Assembly: GCA_944325665.1 (NCBI GenBank)
Contig: CALVAY010000013.1
Span: 1 to 48,701, forward strand
Origin: Candidatus Gastranaerophilales bacterium
GTDB taxonomy: Bacteria; Cyanobacteriota; Vampirovibrionia; Gastranaerophilales; Gastranaerophilaceae
Direction: 5' to 3'
Length of the DNA stretch: 48,701 nucleotides
Position 1 is the first letter of the stretch. Each line of letters opens with the position of its first letter. The notes under the pieces are model-generated. The model saw only the letters and a program-made list of their open reading frames with translations. It was not told the DNA's origin and searched no databases. This document shows positions 17,241 through 24,657 of the stretch, piece after piece. The position numbers were made by a program, and so were the translations under genes.

Positions 17241-17905
17241 CGTATATTTAAAAACTTGTGCATTTGAGGGATAAGACGAATATTTTTATATTTTGAGTAA
17301 AATTTATCAAAAACTTCTTCATTTGAAAAACCCTCATCCTGAGGCATTTTTGGCTGTAAGACAAGGAGTACCCCGTATTTTTTTGCAAGCTCCGTACAGC
17401 TTGTAATTTCGCTGTCCAAAATATTTTTATCAAAAACTATTTTTGCAAAAACCTCTTTTTTTGACGCAACTTTTAAAAAGTTCTCAAATACGCCGAAATT
17501 ATGCTCCTGAGAAGTTGTACTTTTAAGTTTAATGTCCATTGAAACAATATCGACAAATTCTATAATTTTAAGCAATTCAGAAGGCATTGTGCCGTTTGTT
17601 TCAAGATAAATTTTCTTATTAAGTCTGTTTTTGTACTTTTTAAAAAATTCCAAAAGAAAATCTGCCTCGATAAGCGGCTCTCCGCCTGTCAAACTAAGTG
17701 TTTGGGCATCACTTTTCTTGATTATTTCAAAAAACTCATCATAATTGAACGCTCTTGAATTTTCGTCAAATTCGAAATCCGTATCGCAATATTTACATTT
17801 AAGATTACATTTTGTTGTTCTTACAAACAGGTGTTTTTCGCCAATGTAAGGGCCTTCGCCTTGAATTGATTCAAAAATTTCTTTTATTTTAATTTTATTA
17901 TCCAT
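17237..17905 (-). CDS. queE: 7-carboxy-7-deazaguanine synthase (radical SAM)
   Basis: Converts 6-carboxy-tetrahydropterin to 7-carboxy-7-deazaguanine in queuosine/preQ0 synthesis. The ATG at 17905 (MDNKIKIKEIFESIQGEG) is the natural start and gives 223 residues, a normal length; reading further upstream runs into the dnaJ-like gene. Motifs: FESIQGEGPYIGEKHLFVR, the cluster CNLKCKYCDTDF (C-x3-C-x2-C, about 35-42), SLTGGEPLIE, YLETNGTMP and the C-terminal LIPQMHKFLNIR. Its start overlaps the end of the dnaJ-like gene by eight bases, so the two are co-transcribed. No other queuosine genes are nearby. Confidence 0.93.
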   Translation of the reverse strand: MDNKIKIKEIFESIQGEGPYIGEKHLFVRTTKCNLKCKYCDTDFEFDENSRAFNYDEFFEIIKKSDAQTLSLTGGEPLIEADFLLEFFKKYKNRLNKKIYLETNGTMPSELLKIIEFVDIVSMDIKLKSTTSQEHNFGVFENFLKVASKKEVFAKIVFDKNILDSEITSCTELAKKYGVLLVLQPKMPQDEGFSNEEVFDKFYSKYKNIRLIPQMHKFLNIR

Positions 17906-18911
17906 AATTTTTATAAAATTCTTCTCGTATTTGAGTTTTATTTTCAATTAAAATTTCACGATAAAGCTCAATTTCTTTATCGCTCAAGTTGGGCAAAATG
18001 TCAATTATAACTTTGACCATTAAATCATCCCTTTGGTTTGTCTGTGCGTTTAAAAATCCGCAGGAGGAAAGTCGAAAAGTCGTGTTAGTCCTTGTCTTTG
18101 GCGGAATTGTGAACATTTTTGACCCGTTATCGGGAACAGGAATTTTAATTTGCGCACCCAAAACCGCTTCAAAAGGGGATATGGGGACTTCCAGGAGTGC
18201 AAGCCCGTCAAAGGTTTTAAAAGCAGCATTTTTTTCAATTGCCAAAATAAGGTACAAATCGCCGTTTTTACCGCCAAATTTACCCTGTTCACCCTCGTTT
18301 CTTACTCTAATTTTAGAGCCGTCTCTAACGTTGGGCGGAATTTTGACATTAATTTTCTTATAGCTTGTTTTTGAACCCTTGCCGTCGCAGAATGAGCACT
18401 TTGACCCGTTTATAAACTTTGCACCAAAGCACTTGGGACATTTTTCACTCTCAAGCACATTAACTTTTCTTGTCGTACCTAAAACAGCTTCTTGCTTTGT
18501 TATTACAACATTTACGACAATGTCTTTTCCGTCAATTTTTCTGATTTTCTGCTCTTTTTTGGCTTTTTGCTGTTCGTAGGCATTAAAAAATTCTCTGAAA
18601 TTTTTTGCAAAATCACTTTGCTTCTTGTACTCTTCGCTTGCTTTTTTGTACGTTTCTCTTGCGCTTTGCGCCTCTTGGTTCATTTTAGTATAACTTTTTT
18701 GATTAAAACCGTAAGCAAAATCGTACTGTGAGCGCAAATTATCGTCCAAAAGCGTTTTTGCGGCAAGATTTACCTGTTTAAAAATCATCTCCGCTTCAAA
18801 GCTGTGATTAATATCAGGGTGAAATTGACGCGCTTTTGACCTAAAGGCAGATTTTATTTCTTCCTTTGTGGCAGTTGGGGGAATATCTAAAATATCATAG
18901 TAACTTTTCAT
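17898..18911 (-). CDS. DnaJ-type co-chaperone with a half-size zinc finger
   Basis: 337 residues. J domain at 1-68 with the HPD tripeptide (FHPDINHS) that stimulates Hsp70. A charged Lys/Gln linker (about 85-130) replaces the Gly/Phe region. The Cys-rich part has only two zinc-binding repeats (CPKCFGAK and CSFCDGKG, about 160-180) where full DnaJ has four. Two C-terminal beta domains follow (VKIPPNVRDGSKIRVRNEG, PISPFEAVLGAQIKIPVPD). It is therefore between DnaJ and CbpA in design, a probable partner of DnaK. No dnaK or grpE is adjacent. The sequence TAAAAT lies eight bases before the ATG and there is no Shine-Dalgarno site. Confidence 0.9.
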   Translation of the reverse strand: MKSYYDILDIPPTATKEEIKSAFRSKARQFHPDINHSFEAEMIFKQVNLAAKTLLDDNLRSQYDFAYGFNQKSYTKMNQEAQSARETYKKASEEYKKQSDFAKNFREFFNAYEQQKAKKEQKIRKIDGKDIVVNVVITKQEAVLGTTRKVNVLESEKCPKCFGAKFINGSKCSFCDGKGSKTSYKKINVKIPPNVRDGSKIRVRNEGEQGKFGGKNGDLYLILAIEKNAAFKTFDGLALLEVPISPFEAVLGAQIKIPVPDNGSKMFTIPPKTRTNTTFRLSSCGFLNAQTNQRDDLMVKVIIDILPNLSDKEIELYREILIENKTQIREEFYKNYG

Positions 18912-18962
18912 TTGCTATGATTTTAATGAAGTTTTAAAAAAAATCCAATTATACAACTTATT

Positions 18963-18992
18963 AAAAAACGGTCGGATTAAAAAACCCGACCG
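18963..18992 (-). terminator. Rho-independent terminator of the nucleotidyltransferase gene
   Basis: Stem CGGTCGG (18969-18975) / CCGACCG (18986-18992), ten-base loop; on the minus strand it is followed by TTTTTT. Confidence 0.85.
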
Positions 18993-19014
18993 CTTAAATT
19001 GCTTTGTTTGTATA

Positions 19015-20859
19015 TTAATGACCTGCAACGAAAATGTTACCGCGAACGCTTTGTACATCGTATTTTTCGCTGAAAGAATCAAGAGCTTCTCTTGCACGAG
19101 GAGAATCATATACAATACCTGTTTCAAGGTCTGTATTTTTTGCGAAATCTTCCAATACAAACTCGGGCATACCGTAGTATTTGTTGTCAGGTGTTGTACC
19201 GTGCAATCTAACTTCGTTTGCAACGTCTTTGATTAATTTCAAGTATGCTTCTGCTGTACCGATATCATCCCATACGGCAGGTTTTCCGCCTTTTGCTTCA
19301 AGAGGTACTGTATAGACTTTCATTTTTCTGCCGTTTTCATCAAGCAATTTACCTTCATTTGCAAGTTGAACTATCTTAGGCATAACGTTTCCGCCTAAAC
19401 CTGTATCTTCAGGTGTTAAGATACCTTGAGCCATAAGAACTTTTTGTGCTTGTTTAGATAAGAAATACAAACCGGGGTTAGCTAAGAATCTGCTTTCATC
19501 AGAAGGATCAAGGGCAGTTTGAACTTTTCTGAATTCATCCATAGCTTTGTCATAGTCGCCGCGTTGAGTAAAGTCGTTAGGCATTGGAGCATCTGAAGTA
19601 TATTTTGGTTTTTCCAAGAATTCTCTGATTTGAAGATTGCCTTCGTCGTCTTGTTTAATACCCAACAAACCGAAAGATTTAGCTCTTTCAGGGCTTACAG
19701 GATAGTAAGGAATAACAAGAGCTGCATCAGGCAATGTTTTTAGTGCGTTATAAACACGGCTTACATCTGCGTTTGTGAAAATATCAGCGTTTAAGATGAT
19801 AGAATCACGGTCGTTTCTTACTAAATCACGTTTCAAACCTTCGCTTATTGCGCCGCCGTCTGTTTTATATCTTGAAACATAGTAAACGCCGTCGCCTTCA
19901 GGGATTTCATGGTTTTGGCTTAGGTAGATAACATCATCAGATTCATCGCCTCTCAAAACGCCTGCTGAAGCAGCAAGGTTAAGAGTTGTACCGATAATTC
20001 TGTATCTGTCATCTGTCGGAAGTTTACCTGACGGTTTATTTTCATGTTCTCTTGTAATGTTGAAAAATCTTTCGCCGAAACCGCCTGCGGGGATAATAAC
20101 TGTCGGGTCATTTGCTTCAACAACATCAGCATAGTCGCCTCTGATTGCTTCTCTTTGAAGACCTGAAGCCATATATGAATCAACAGCGTTAATTGTTCTG
20201 GGTTCTTTGTTTAAAGTTGTGATAACTGTTCTACCTGTGAATGAAATATCTTTATGGCCTTGACCTGGTGTCGGTTCGTATGAGCCGGGCATTTTAAATT
20301 CAAAACCATCACCAACAAGTTCTGAACCTGCAAACATTTTAATAGCTTTACCGTTTAAAGATTCATCTTTCACGGTAATTTCAGGCATAAATTTACCTTG
20401 TTTGTATGTAACAACAGGCATTTCTGCTCTACCGCGTTCTACACGACCAACAAAGATTGTGTTTCCTTTGTCGTTTGTTATGGTAAATTTATCTCTGTCG
20501 CCTTCAATTTCTTTTGTAACGTTCAAGCCGGCAGCGTTCAATTTTTCTGAACCTTGAGGCATTTTCTTTAAAGGTAAGTCAATATCTTCAGTAAGTGATA
20601 GTAAATTTTGAATTCTTATTTCTTTAGGTGTAATAATTGATTTTTCCAAATCACTTAATTCAACATTGCCTGCAAAATTAACTGTTTTTGCAGTTTGGAT
20701 ACCGTTTAGCGCTTGATAAGCACTTGCTAATTTTGCAGCTTGAGTTTTTGAACCTTCAAAATTAACATTTGATTGAGCTTTAATCGGCATTGATGTACCG
20801 TTTGTTTTTTGTGCCTGATTTTTAACATTTACAGGGCTTAGAGTTACTTTTTGTATCAT
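19015..20859 (-). CDS. Sugar-1-phosphate nucleotidyltransferase (GlgC-like) with long N-terminal extension
   Basis: 614 residues. The C-terminal part (about 250-560) is a nucleotidyltransferase of the ADP-glucose/mannose-1-P type: VIIPAGGFGERF (about 254-265, a variant of the GGxGTRL nucleotide loop), LNADIF (about 355), FLEKPKY, NPGLYFLSKQ and WDDIGTAEAYL (about 530). The first 240 residues are extra. They carry two F-x-G motifs (NVNFEGSK near 33 and TVNFAGN near 60) and a beta-rich region with no family I recognise. With the neighbouring GH13 and GH57 genes a role in glycogen-like polymer synthesis is likely but the nucleotide and sugar are unproven. AAAGGAAA precedes the ATG; a strong terminator follows. 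Confidence 0.82.
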   Translation of the reverse strand: MIQKVTLSPVNVKNQAQKTNGTSMPIKAQSNVNFEGSKTQAAKLASAYQALNGIQTAKTVNFAGNVELSDLEKSIITPKEIRIQNLLSLTEDIDLPLKKMPQGSEKLNAAGLNVTKEIEGDRDKFTITNDKGNTIFVGRVERGRAEMPVVTYKQGKFMPEITVKDESLNGKAIKMFAGSELVGDGFEFKMPGSYEPTPGQGHKDISFTGRTVITTLNKEPRTINAVDSYMASGLQREAIRGDYADVVEANDPTVIIPAGGFGERFFNITREHENKPSGKLPTDDRYRIIGTTLNLAASAGVLRGDESDDVIYLSQNHEIPEGDGVYYVSRYKTDGGAISEGLKRDLVRNDRDSIILNADIFTNADVSRVYNALKTLPDAALVIPYYPVSPERAKSFGLLGIKQDDEGNLQIREFLEKPKYTSDAPMPNDFTQRGDYDKAMDEFRKVQTALDPSDESRFLANPGLYFLSKQAQKVLMAQGILTPEDTGLGGNVMPKIVQLANEGKLLDENGRKMKVYTVPLEAKGGKPAVWDDIGTAEAYLKLIKDVANEVRLHGTTPDNKYYGMPEFVLEDFAKNTDLETGIVYDSPRAREALDSFSEKYDVQSVRGNIFVAGH

Positions 20860-20999
20860 TGGGGATTTCCTTTCGCTACCCTCTCACACTAACTAACAAC
20901 AATTTTTATTTACTTGCGTCCTAAGACGCGCATGCGTTTAACAACCGTAAATTAATTTTTTTTTGCTTTTTTGTTTTTTATTTACAATTCTTTACAAAA
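20860..20999 (-). promoter_or_regulatory. Leader region of the nucleotidyltransferase gene, with a small hairpin
   Basis: 140-base gap between two minus-strand genes. It is AT-rich with one GC-rich inverted repeat, GCGTC-ctaa-GACGC (about 20916-20929), followed on the minus strand by no T-run, so not a terminator. It may be an operator or leader stem; no promoter pair is clear. Confidence 0.3.
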
Positions 21000-21665
21000 T
21001 TATTCAACAACACCCGTACTTAGGACTTTTTTCAATTCGCTCTTAATTATTTCATGAATTTCCATTTTGTCCTTCATACCGTCAATTTCAATAAATCCAT
21101 ATTCTTTTTGAAGTTTTTTATACTCTTCAAGACATCTTTTTTGATAAATTTCAAAACTCTTGTAAATATCCGTCGAAAGACCTATATCTCTGCCTGACTC
21201 AAAATAATCAAGCCCGCCTGAGGCTATAAGTCTTTTAATTAACTTATCGGGCGGCATTTTAAGGTAGAAAACCAAATCCGGCTCTGGGGCAAATTCGTAT
21301 AATTTTTTAACCCAGTTAATATCGTGTCCTCGAACCGAATCTCGAACATAGGCAGTATAGACATATCTGTCTAAAAGCACCACAAAACCTGCCTTTAGAG
21401 CAGGGATTATGACATTTTCCAATCTGTCGGCATAATCTGCCGCATAAAGAAGGGAAAAAGTCGTTGTATTTAACAAATTTTTCTCTTTTGCCTCGTTAAT
21501 TAAACCTGAAATAAGCCTTGAGGTTTTCCACTCTGACACAACGCAGCCAAAGCATTCGCCCTGTACAAAGTCTTTTAGCATATTTACCTGTGTAGATTTT
21601 CCTGCACCGTCCGTGCCTTCAATTACAACCAAAAGCCCGTCATAGCCGTGTTTTTTATATGCCAT
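21000..21665 (-). CDS. Thymidylate-kinase-like P-loop kinase (second of tandem pair)
   Basis: About 221 residues from the ATG at 21665 (MAYKKHG), which has GAGG seven bases upstream inside the preceding gene; a start five codons earlier is possible. P-loop VIEGTDGAGKSTQ (about 14-26), Tmk-type DRYVYTAYVRD (about 115-125) and a lid region GLDYFESGRDIGLS. The fold and motif order are those of dTMP kinase, but the usual AYQ after the DR motif is replaced by a T-A-x-x-R-D pattern, so the true phosphate acceptor is uncertain. It overlaps its upstream paralogue by 11 bases; the two are surely co-translated. Confidence 0.8.
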   Translation of the reverse strand: MAYKKHGYDGLLVVIEGTDGAGKSTQVNMLKDFVQGECFGCVVSEWKTSRLISGLINEAKEKNLLNTTTFSLLYAADYADRLENVIIPALKAGFVVLLDRYVYTAYVRDSVRGHDINWVKKLYEFAPEPDLVFYLKMPPDKLIKRLIASGGLDYFESGRDIGLSTDIYKSFEIYQKRCLEEYKKLQKEYGFIEIDGMKDKMEIHEIIKSELKKVLSTGVVE

Positions 21666-22374
21666 TTTGTGCCTCATCAATTTCTATACCGCGTTTTTTC
21701 AAAACATCGGTTACAATTTTTCTGAAATATTCCTGTTTTTTATGAATAGACTCGGTCGCGTCAATTTTTACAAGATTATACTCATCAACCATATTGTTAT
21801 ACTGCTCAATTACGCGGTTTTGAAACAGTACATAACTTTTGTAAGGGTTATTTGACAGTTTTAAATCCATACCCGCTTCGTAAAATTTCGGCTGACGGTT
21901 TGTGCAAATTCTCTCCAGCGACAACTTTGCACTTACATCAAAATAAACTGCCAAATCGGGTTTAATTGCAAAACCGTACATATTTCTAACCCACTTTGGA
22001 TCAACCTCACGAGCAACATCACGAGCAAAAGCGGTATAGACATATCTGTCCGCAAGGACTATAAAACCGGCTTTAAGAGCAGGAATGATAGTTCTTTCCA
22101 ACCTGTCGGCAAAGTCAACAGCATGCAAAAGAGAAAAAGTTCTGCCCGATAAAAGATTTTTCTTTTTGGCACGTTTTGTGGTTTGCGAAATCAACTCCGA
22201 GGAATTCCAAGTTGTCAAAATAACATCTAACTTTTTAGATTTTAGCCAACTGTACAATAAGTCAAGCTGGGTACTTTTACCCGAACCGTCAATTCCTTCA
22301 ACACAAATCAGCACGCCTTGCAGTTTATGGTCTTTTGAAAATCTTAACATTTTCTGCCTTGTTTTTTTTGTCAT
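21655..22374 (-). CDS. Thymidylate-kinase-like P-loop kinase (first of tandem pair)
   Basis: 239 residues. P-loop CVEGIDGSGKSTQ (about 22-34), DRYVYTAFARD (about 123-133), and a lid with RQPKFYEAGMDLKLSNNPY. It shares the whole domain with the next gene, including the DRYVYTA-x-x-RD motif and the Y-F/E-x-G-x-D-x-x-LS lid, so the pair arose by duplication. Canonical dTMP kinase lies at about 205-215 residues. Both copies keep the P-loop lysine and the DR pair, so both may be active, or they may form a heterodimer. Whether either is the cell's Tmk cannot be decided here. Confidence 0.8.
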   Translation of the reverse strand: MTKKTRQKMLRFSKDHKLQGVLICVEGIDGSGKSTQLDLLYSWLKSKKLDVILTTWNSSELISQTTKRAKKKNLLSGRTFSLLHAVDFADRLERTIIPALKAGFIVLADRYVYTAFARDVAREVDPKWVRNMYGFAIKPDLAVYFDVSAKLSLERICTNRQPKFYEAGMDLKLSNNPYKSYVLFQNRVIEQYNNMVDEYNLVKIDATESIHKKQEYFRKIVTDVLKKRGIEIDEAQNGI

Positions 22375-22426
22375 TTAAAACTAATATTTTTATAGTAAAT
22401 CATAAATTTAAAAAGAGAGCAAATAG

Positions 22427-23305
22427 ATGTTTAAGGCAATAAAAAAATCATTTTCCATAATCATTGAAAACCCCGTGTTAACAATGAGTTTTGTACTATA
22501 TTTAATATTTTTATCACTCATTCTGCCAAGACTTTTTATGGGTCTGAATATTATACTTTTTGCACTTGTGCTGATTTTACTTTTTACAATGACGGCAGCT
22601 TTTTTTGCAGGCTGGCTTCAGATGGTCAAAGTTGCAATTAATAACTCAAAAAAAGTCGATAAAACAGAAGAAGAAAAACTAAAAGAATTTACCCAAATGA
22701 AAGATGAGTTCTTTGGAGCCGTTCCAAAGTATATTTTGCCGCTTTTAGGCGGAATTATCCTGTACATCGTTATGTTTTTCTTATTAATTGCCTTTAATAT
22801 AAAATTTGCCAATCATTTTATCGGAAGATTAGATTTTTTGGTTGAAAAAATTAATTCGCTTCCTCAAGATGCTCAGGCGCTGCACAACTTTTTAACTTCT
22901 CTGCCTCAAGAAAAGTTAATGATTTTGTGGAGTTGGCAGTTTTTATTTGTAATTACAACGGGAATTTTTAACTTCCTTATGATGTTTTGGGCGTCAGCTC
23001 TTTATTATCCCGAAAAGGAAACTTCAAACCCGCTTGTGGCACTTAAAAATTCTCTTATAGTAATTTTTAAGCACCCTATACGCTCGGCGGCACTTTACAG
23101 TTTCATCCTTATTTTGGGAGTGATATTTAAAACTTTTGACTATTTACTCTCCACAAATATAGTTCTTTACTTTGTATTTATGATTTTAGGAATATATTTC
23201 TGGGTATTTGTATTTGTGTTAATATTTGACTACTATGAGTCAAGATTTTACAATCACTGTGATAACGGGGGCAACCTCATCGGGCAAGACAGCTCTTGCA
23301 ATTGA
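22427..23305 (+). CDS. Multi-spanning membrane protein of unknown function
   Basis: 292 residues with about six hydrophobic helices (near 20-35, 38-65, 103-125, 165-190, 218-240 and 245-272) and a charged cytoplasmic-looking loop KKVDKTEEEKLKEF. The pattern of two N-terminal helices, a long loop and paired helices resembles bacterial DUF-type integral proteins of the YciC/glycerophosphoryl-linked kind, but no motif allows a name. GAGAG lies about eight bases before the ATG. Its final 71 bases overlap miaA in another frame, an unusually long overlap; a shorter protein ending is not possible because the frame stays open to 23305. Confidence 0.75.
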   Translation: MFKAIKKSFSIIIENPVLTMSFVLYLIFLSLILPRLFMGLNIILFALVLILLFTMTAAFFAGWLQMVKVAINNSKKVDKTEEEKLKEFTQMKDEFFGAVPKYILPLLGGIILYIVMFFLLIAFNIKFANHFIGRLDFLVEKINSLPQDAQALHNFLTSLPQEKLMILWSWQFLFVITTGIFNFLMMFWASALYYPEKETSNPLVALKNSLIVIFKHPIRSAALYSFILILGVIFKTFDYLLSTNIVLYFVFMILGIYFWVFVFVLIFDYYESRFYNHCDNGGNLIGQDSSCN

Positions 23306-24107
23306 GCTTGCAAAAAAAATTGATGCCGAAATTATCTGTGCTGATTCAAGAAGTGTATATAAAAATCTTGATATAGTAAGTGCTAAGCCTAAAAAAGAAG
23401 AAATGCAAGGGGTTAGGCACCATCTTTTAGACATATTAGAGCCCACTTTGGAATTTAGTGCGGGCGATTTTGTCAAATATGCACAAGAAGCGCTTGATGA
23501 TATTAAAAGCAGAGGTAAAAACGTCATAATTGCGGGCGGAACTTGGTTTTATATAAAGTCCTTTTTGGACGACGAACATCTGCCAAAAATAGGCATAAAT
23601 AAAGAATTAAGGGAAGAGTTAAATAAATGCAACCCCGATGAACTTTGGGAAAAGCTCAACACGCTTGACCCCAAAAGAGCCTCAATTGTGCATAAAAACA
23701 ACAAAGACAAGGTTATTCGCTCGATTGAAATGTGCATTGGGCTTAATATGCCAATTTCCGAGTATAAACGTGAAAGAAAAACCCAAAATATAAAAGCAAA
23801 TTGGTTTATGCCAAAAATACAAAGAGAAGAGCTTTATGAAAGAATTAACAAAAGAGTTGATTTAATGCTTGAAATGGGGCTTTATGAGGAGTGGCGGAAA
23901 AATAAAAATCTGTATCCGAATTCAAAAATTTTAGAAAATACTATCGGATATAAAGAATTTTTTGAGCTAAAGAACGGCATTTGGCAAGACTTTGACCAAG
24001 CAGTTGAGAAAATTAAACAAAGGACAAGAAACTTTGCAAAACGCCAGCTTACATATTTTCGCTCAAATCCTGATATTGTAAGCATTTCCGACATTGACGA
24101 GATTTAA
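23235..24107 (+). CDS. miaA: tRNA dimethylallyltransferase
   Basis: Transfers a dimethylallyl group to N6 of A37 in tRNAs reading UNN codons. The ATG at 23235 (MSQDFTITVITGATSSGKT) is preferred to a TTG at 23226; neither has a clear ribosome site, so translation may be coupled to the overlapping membrane gene. About 290 residues. P-loop GATSSGKTALA (about 11-21), ADSRSVYKNLDIVSAKP, HHLLDILEPTLEFSAGDF, AGGTWFYIKSF and ILENTIGYKEFFE, all family signatures. A terminator shared with hpf follows. Confidence 0.95.
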   Translation: MSQDFTITVITGATSSGKTALAIELAKKIDAEIICADSRSVYKNLDIVSAKPKKEEMQGVRHHLLDILEPTLEFSAGDFVKYAQEALDDIKSRGKNVIIAGGTWFYIKSFLDDEHLPKIGINKELREELNKCNPDELWEKLNTLDPKRASIVHKNNKDKVIRSIEMCIGLNMPISEYKRERKTQNIKANWFMPKIQREELYERINKRVDLMLEMGLYEEWRKNKNLYPNSKILENTIGYKEFFELKNGIWQDFDQAVEKIKQRTRNFAKRQLTYFRSNPDIVSISDIDEI

Positions 24108-24138
24108 AAAAGCCCCTCTTAAACAAGAAGGGCTTTTA
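24106..24138. terminator. Bidirectional terminator between miaA and hpf
   Basis: Inverted repeat AAAAGCCC.TCTT / AAGA.GGGCTTTT with flanking A and T runs, between convergent genes. Confidence 0.85.
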
Positions 24139-24155
24139 AGTGTTAATTATTTAAT

Positions 24156-24512
24156 TTATTTTACTGCTTCTTCATCTACAACATCAGTTCTGATTGAAGG
24201 TGAGCCTCCTTTTGCCTTTAAGTGCTTTTCTTTGTACTTTCTCACTTGACGATCCAATTTGTCGCAAACAAGGTCTATTGAAGCATACATTGATTCAGCC
24301 TTTTCTTCAACTCTTACCGTGTCTCCCAAAACCTTGCAGTTGATTTCCGCAACGTGAGAATCTGCAACGGACGGATTTTTGATAACTGTTAAAACAACGT
24401 CAATAGCCTGAATTTGGTCATAATGAGCAGCAACTTTTCCTGCTTTTTCTTTTACATAGGCTTTAATAGCGTCTGTAATTTCGACATTACGTCCGTTTAC
24501 ATGAATGTGCAT
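24156..24512 (-). CDS. hpf: Ribosome hibernation promoting factor, short form
   Basis: 118 residues. Binds the 30S decoding region and inactivates or dimerises ribosomes in slow growth. Family features: MHIHVNGRNVEITDAIKAYV start, VLTVIKNPSVADSHVAEINC and the basic helix LDRQVRKYKEKHLKAKGG. It lacks the C-terminal dimerisation domain of long HPF, so it belongs to the short HPF/YfiA type, unlike the long form usual in cyanobacteria. GGAG precedes the ATG. A TATAAT on the minus strand (24559-24554) gives a leader of about 35 bases. Confidence 0.93.
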   Translation of the reverse strand: MHIHVNGRNVEITDAIKAYVKEKAGKVAAHYDQIQAIDVVLTVIKNPSVADSHVAEINCKVLGDTVRVEEKAESMYASIDLVCDKLDRQVRKYKEKHLKAKGGSPSIRTDVVDEEAVK

Positions 24513-24553
24513 GGTGTCTCCGTTTCTAGCTGCACTGTTACAGCAACTTTTTA

Positions 24554-24559
24554 ATTATA
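24554..24559 (-). promoter_or_regulatory. -10 box of hpf
   Basis: TATAAT on the minus strand; predicted start near 24547, then a short leader with CTGTAACAG self-complementarity and GGAG before the hpf ATG. No good -35 box. Confidence 0.5.
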
Positions 24560-24613
24560 CACTATCGATTTACATTTTTAAAGACACATAAGACAAATTT
24601 TAAACTTTTGTAG

Positions 24614-24619
24614 TATAAT
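24614..24619 (+). promoter_or_regulatory. -10 box of the aminotransferase/hisH pair
   Basis: TATAAT with a weak -35 (AAGACA, 18-base spacer). Start near 24626 gives a 32-base leader containing AGAGGT before the ATG at 24658, an ordinary leadered layout. Confidence 0.55.
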
Positions 24620-24657
24620 AAATTTCAGACACTCAAAAAATAGCAAAGAGGTATGAA

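Noticed and set aside
20916-20929. Riboswitch or terminator in the nucleotidyltransferase leader
   Set aside because: Only a five-base stem with no T run and no riboswitch core that I can recognise.
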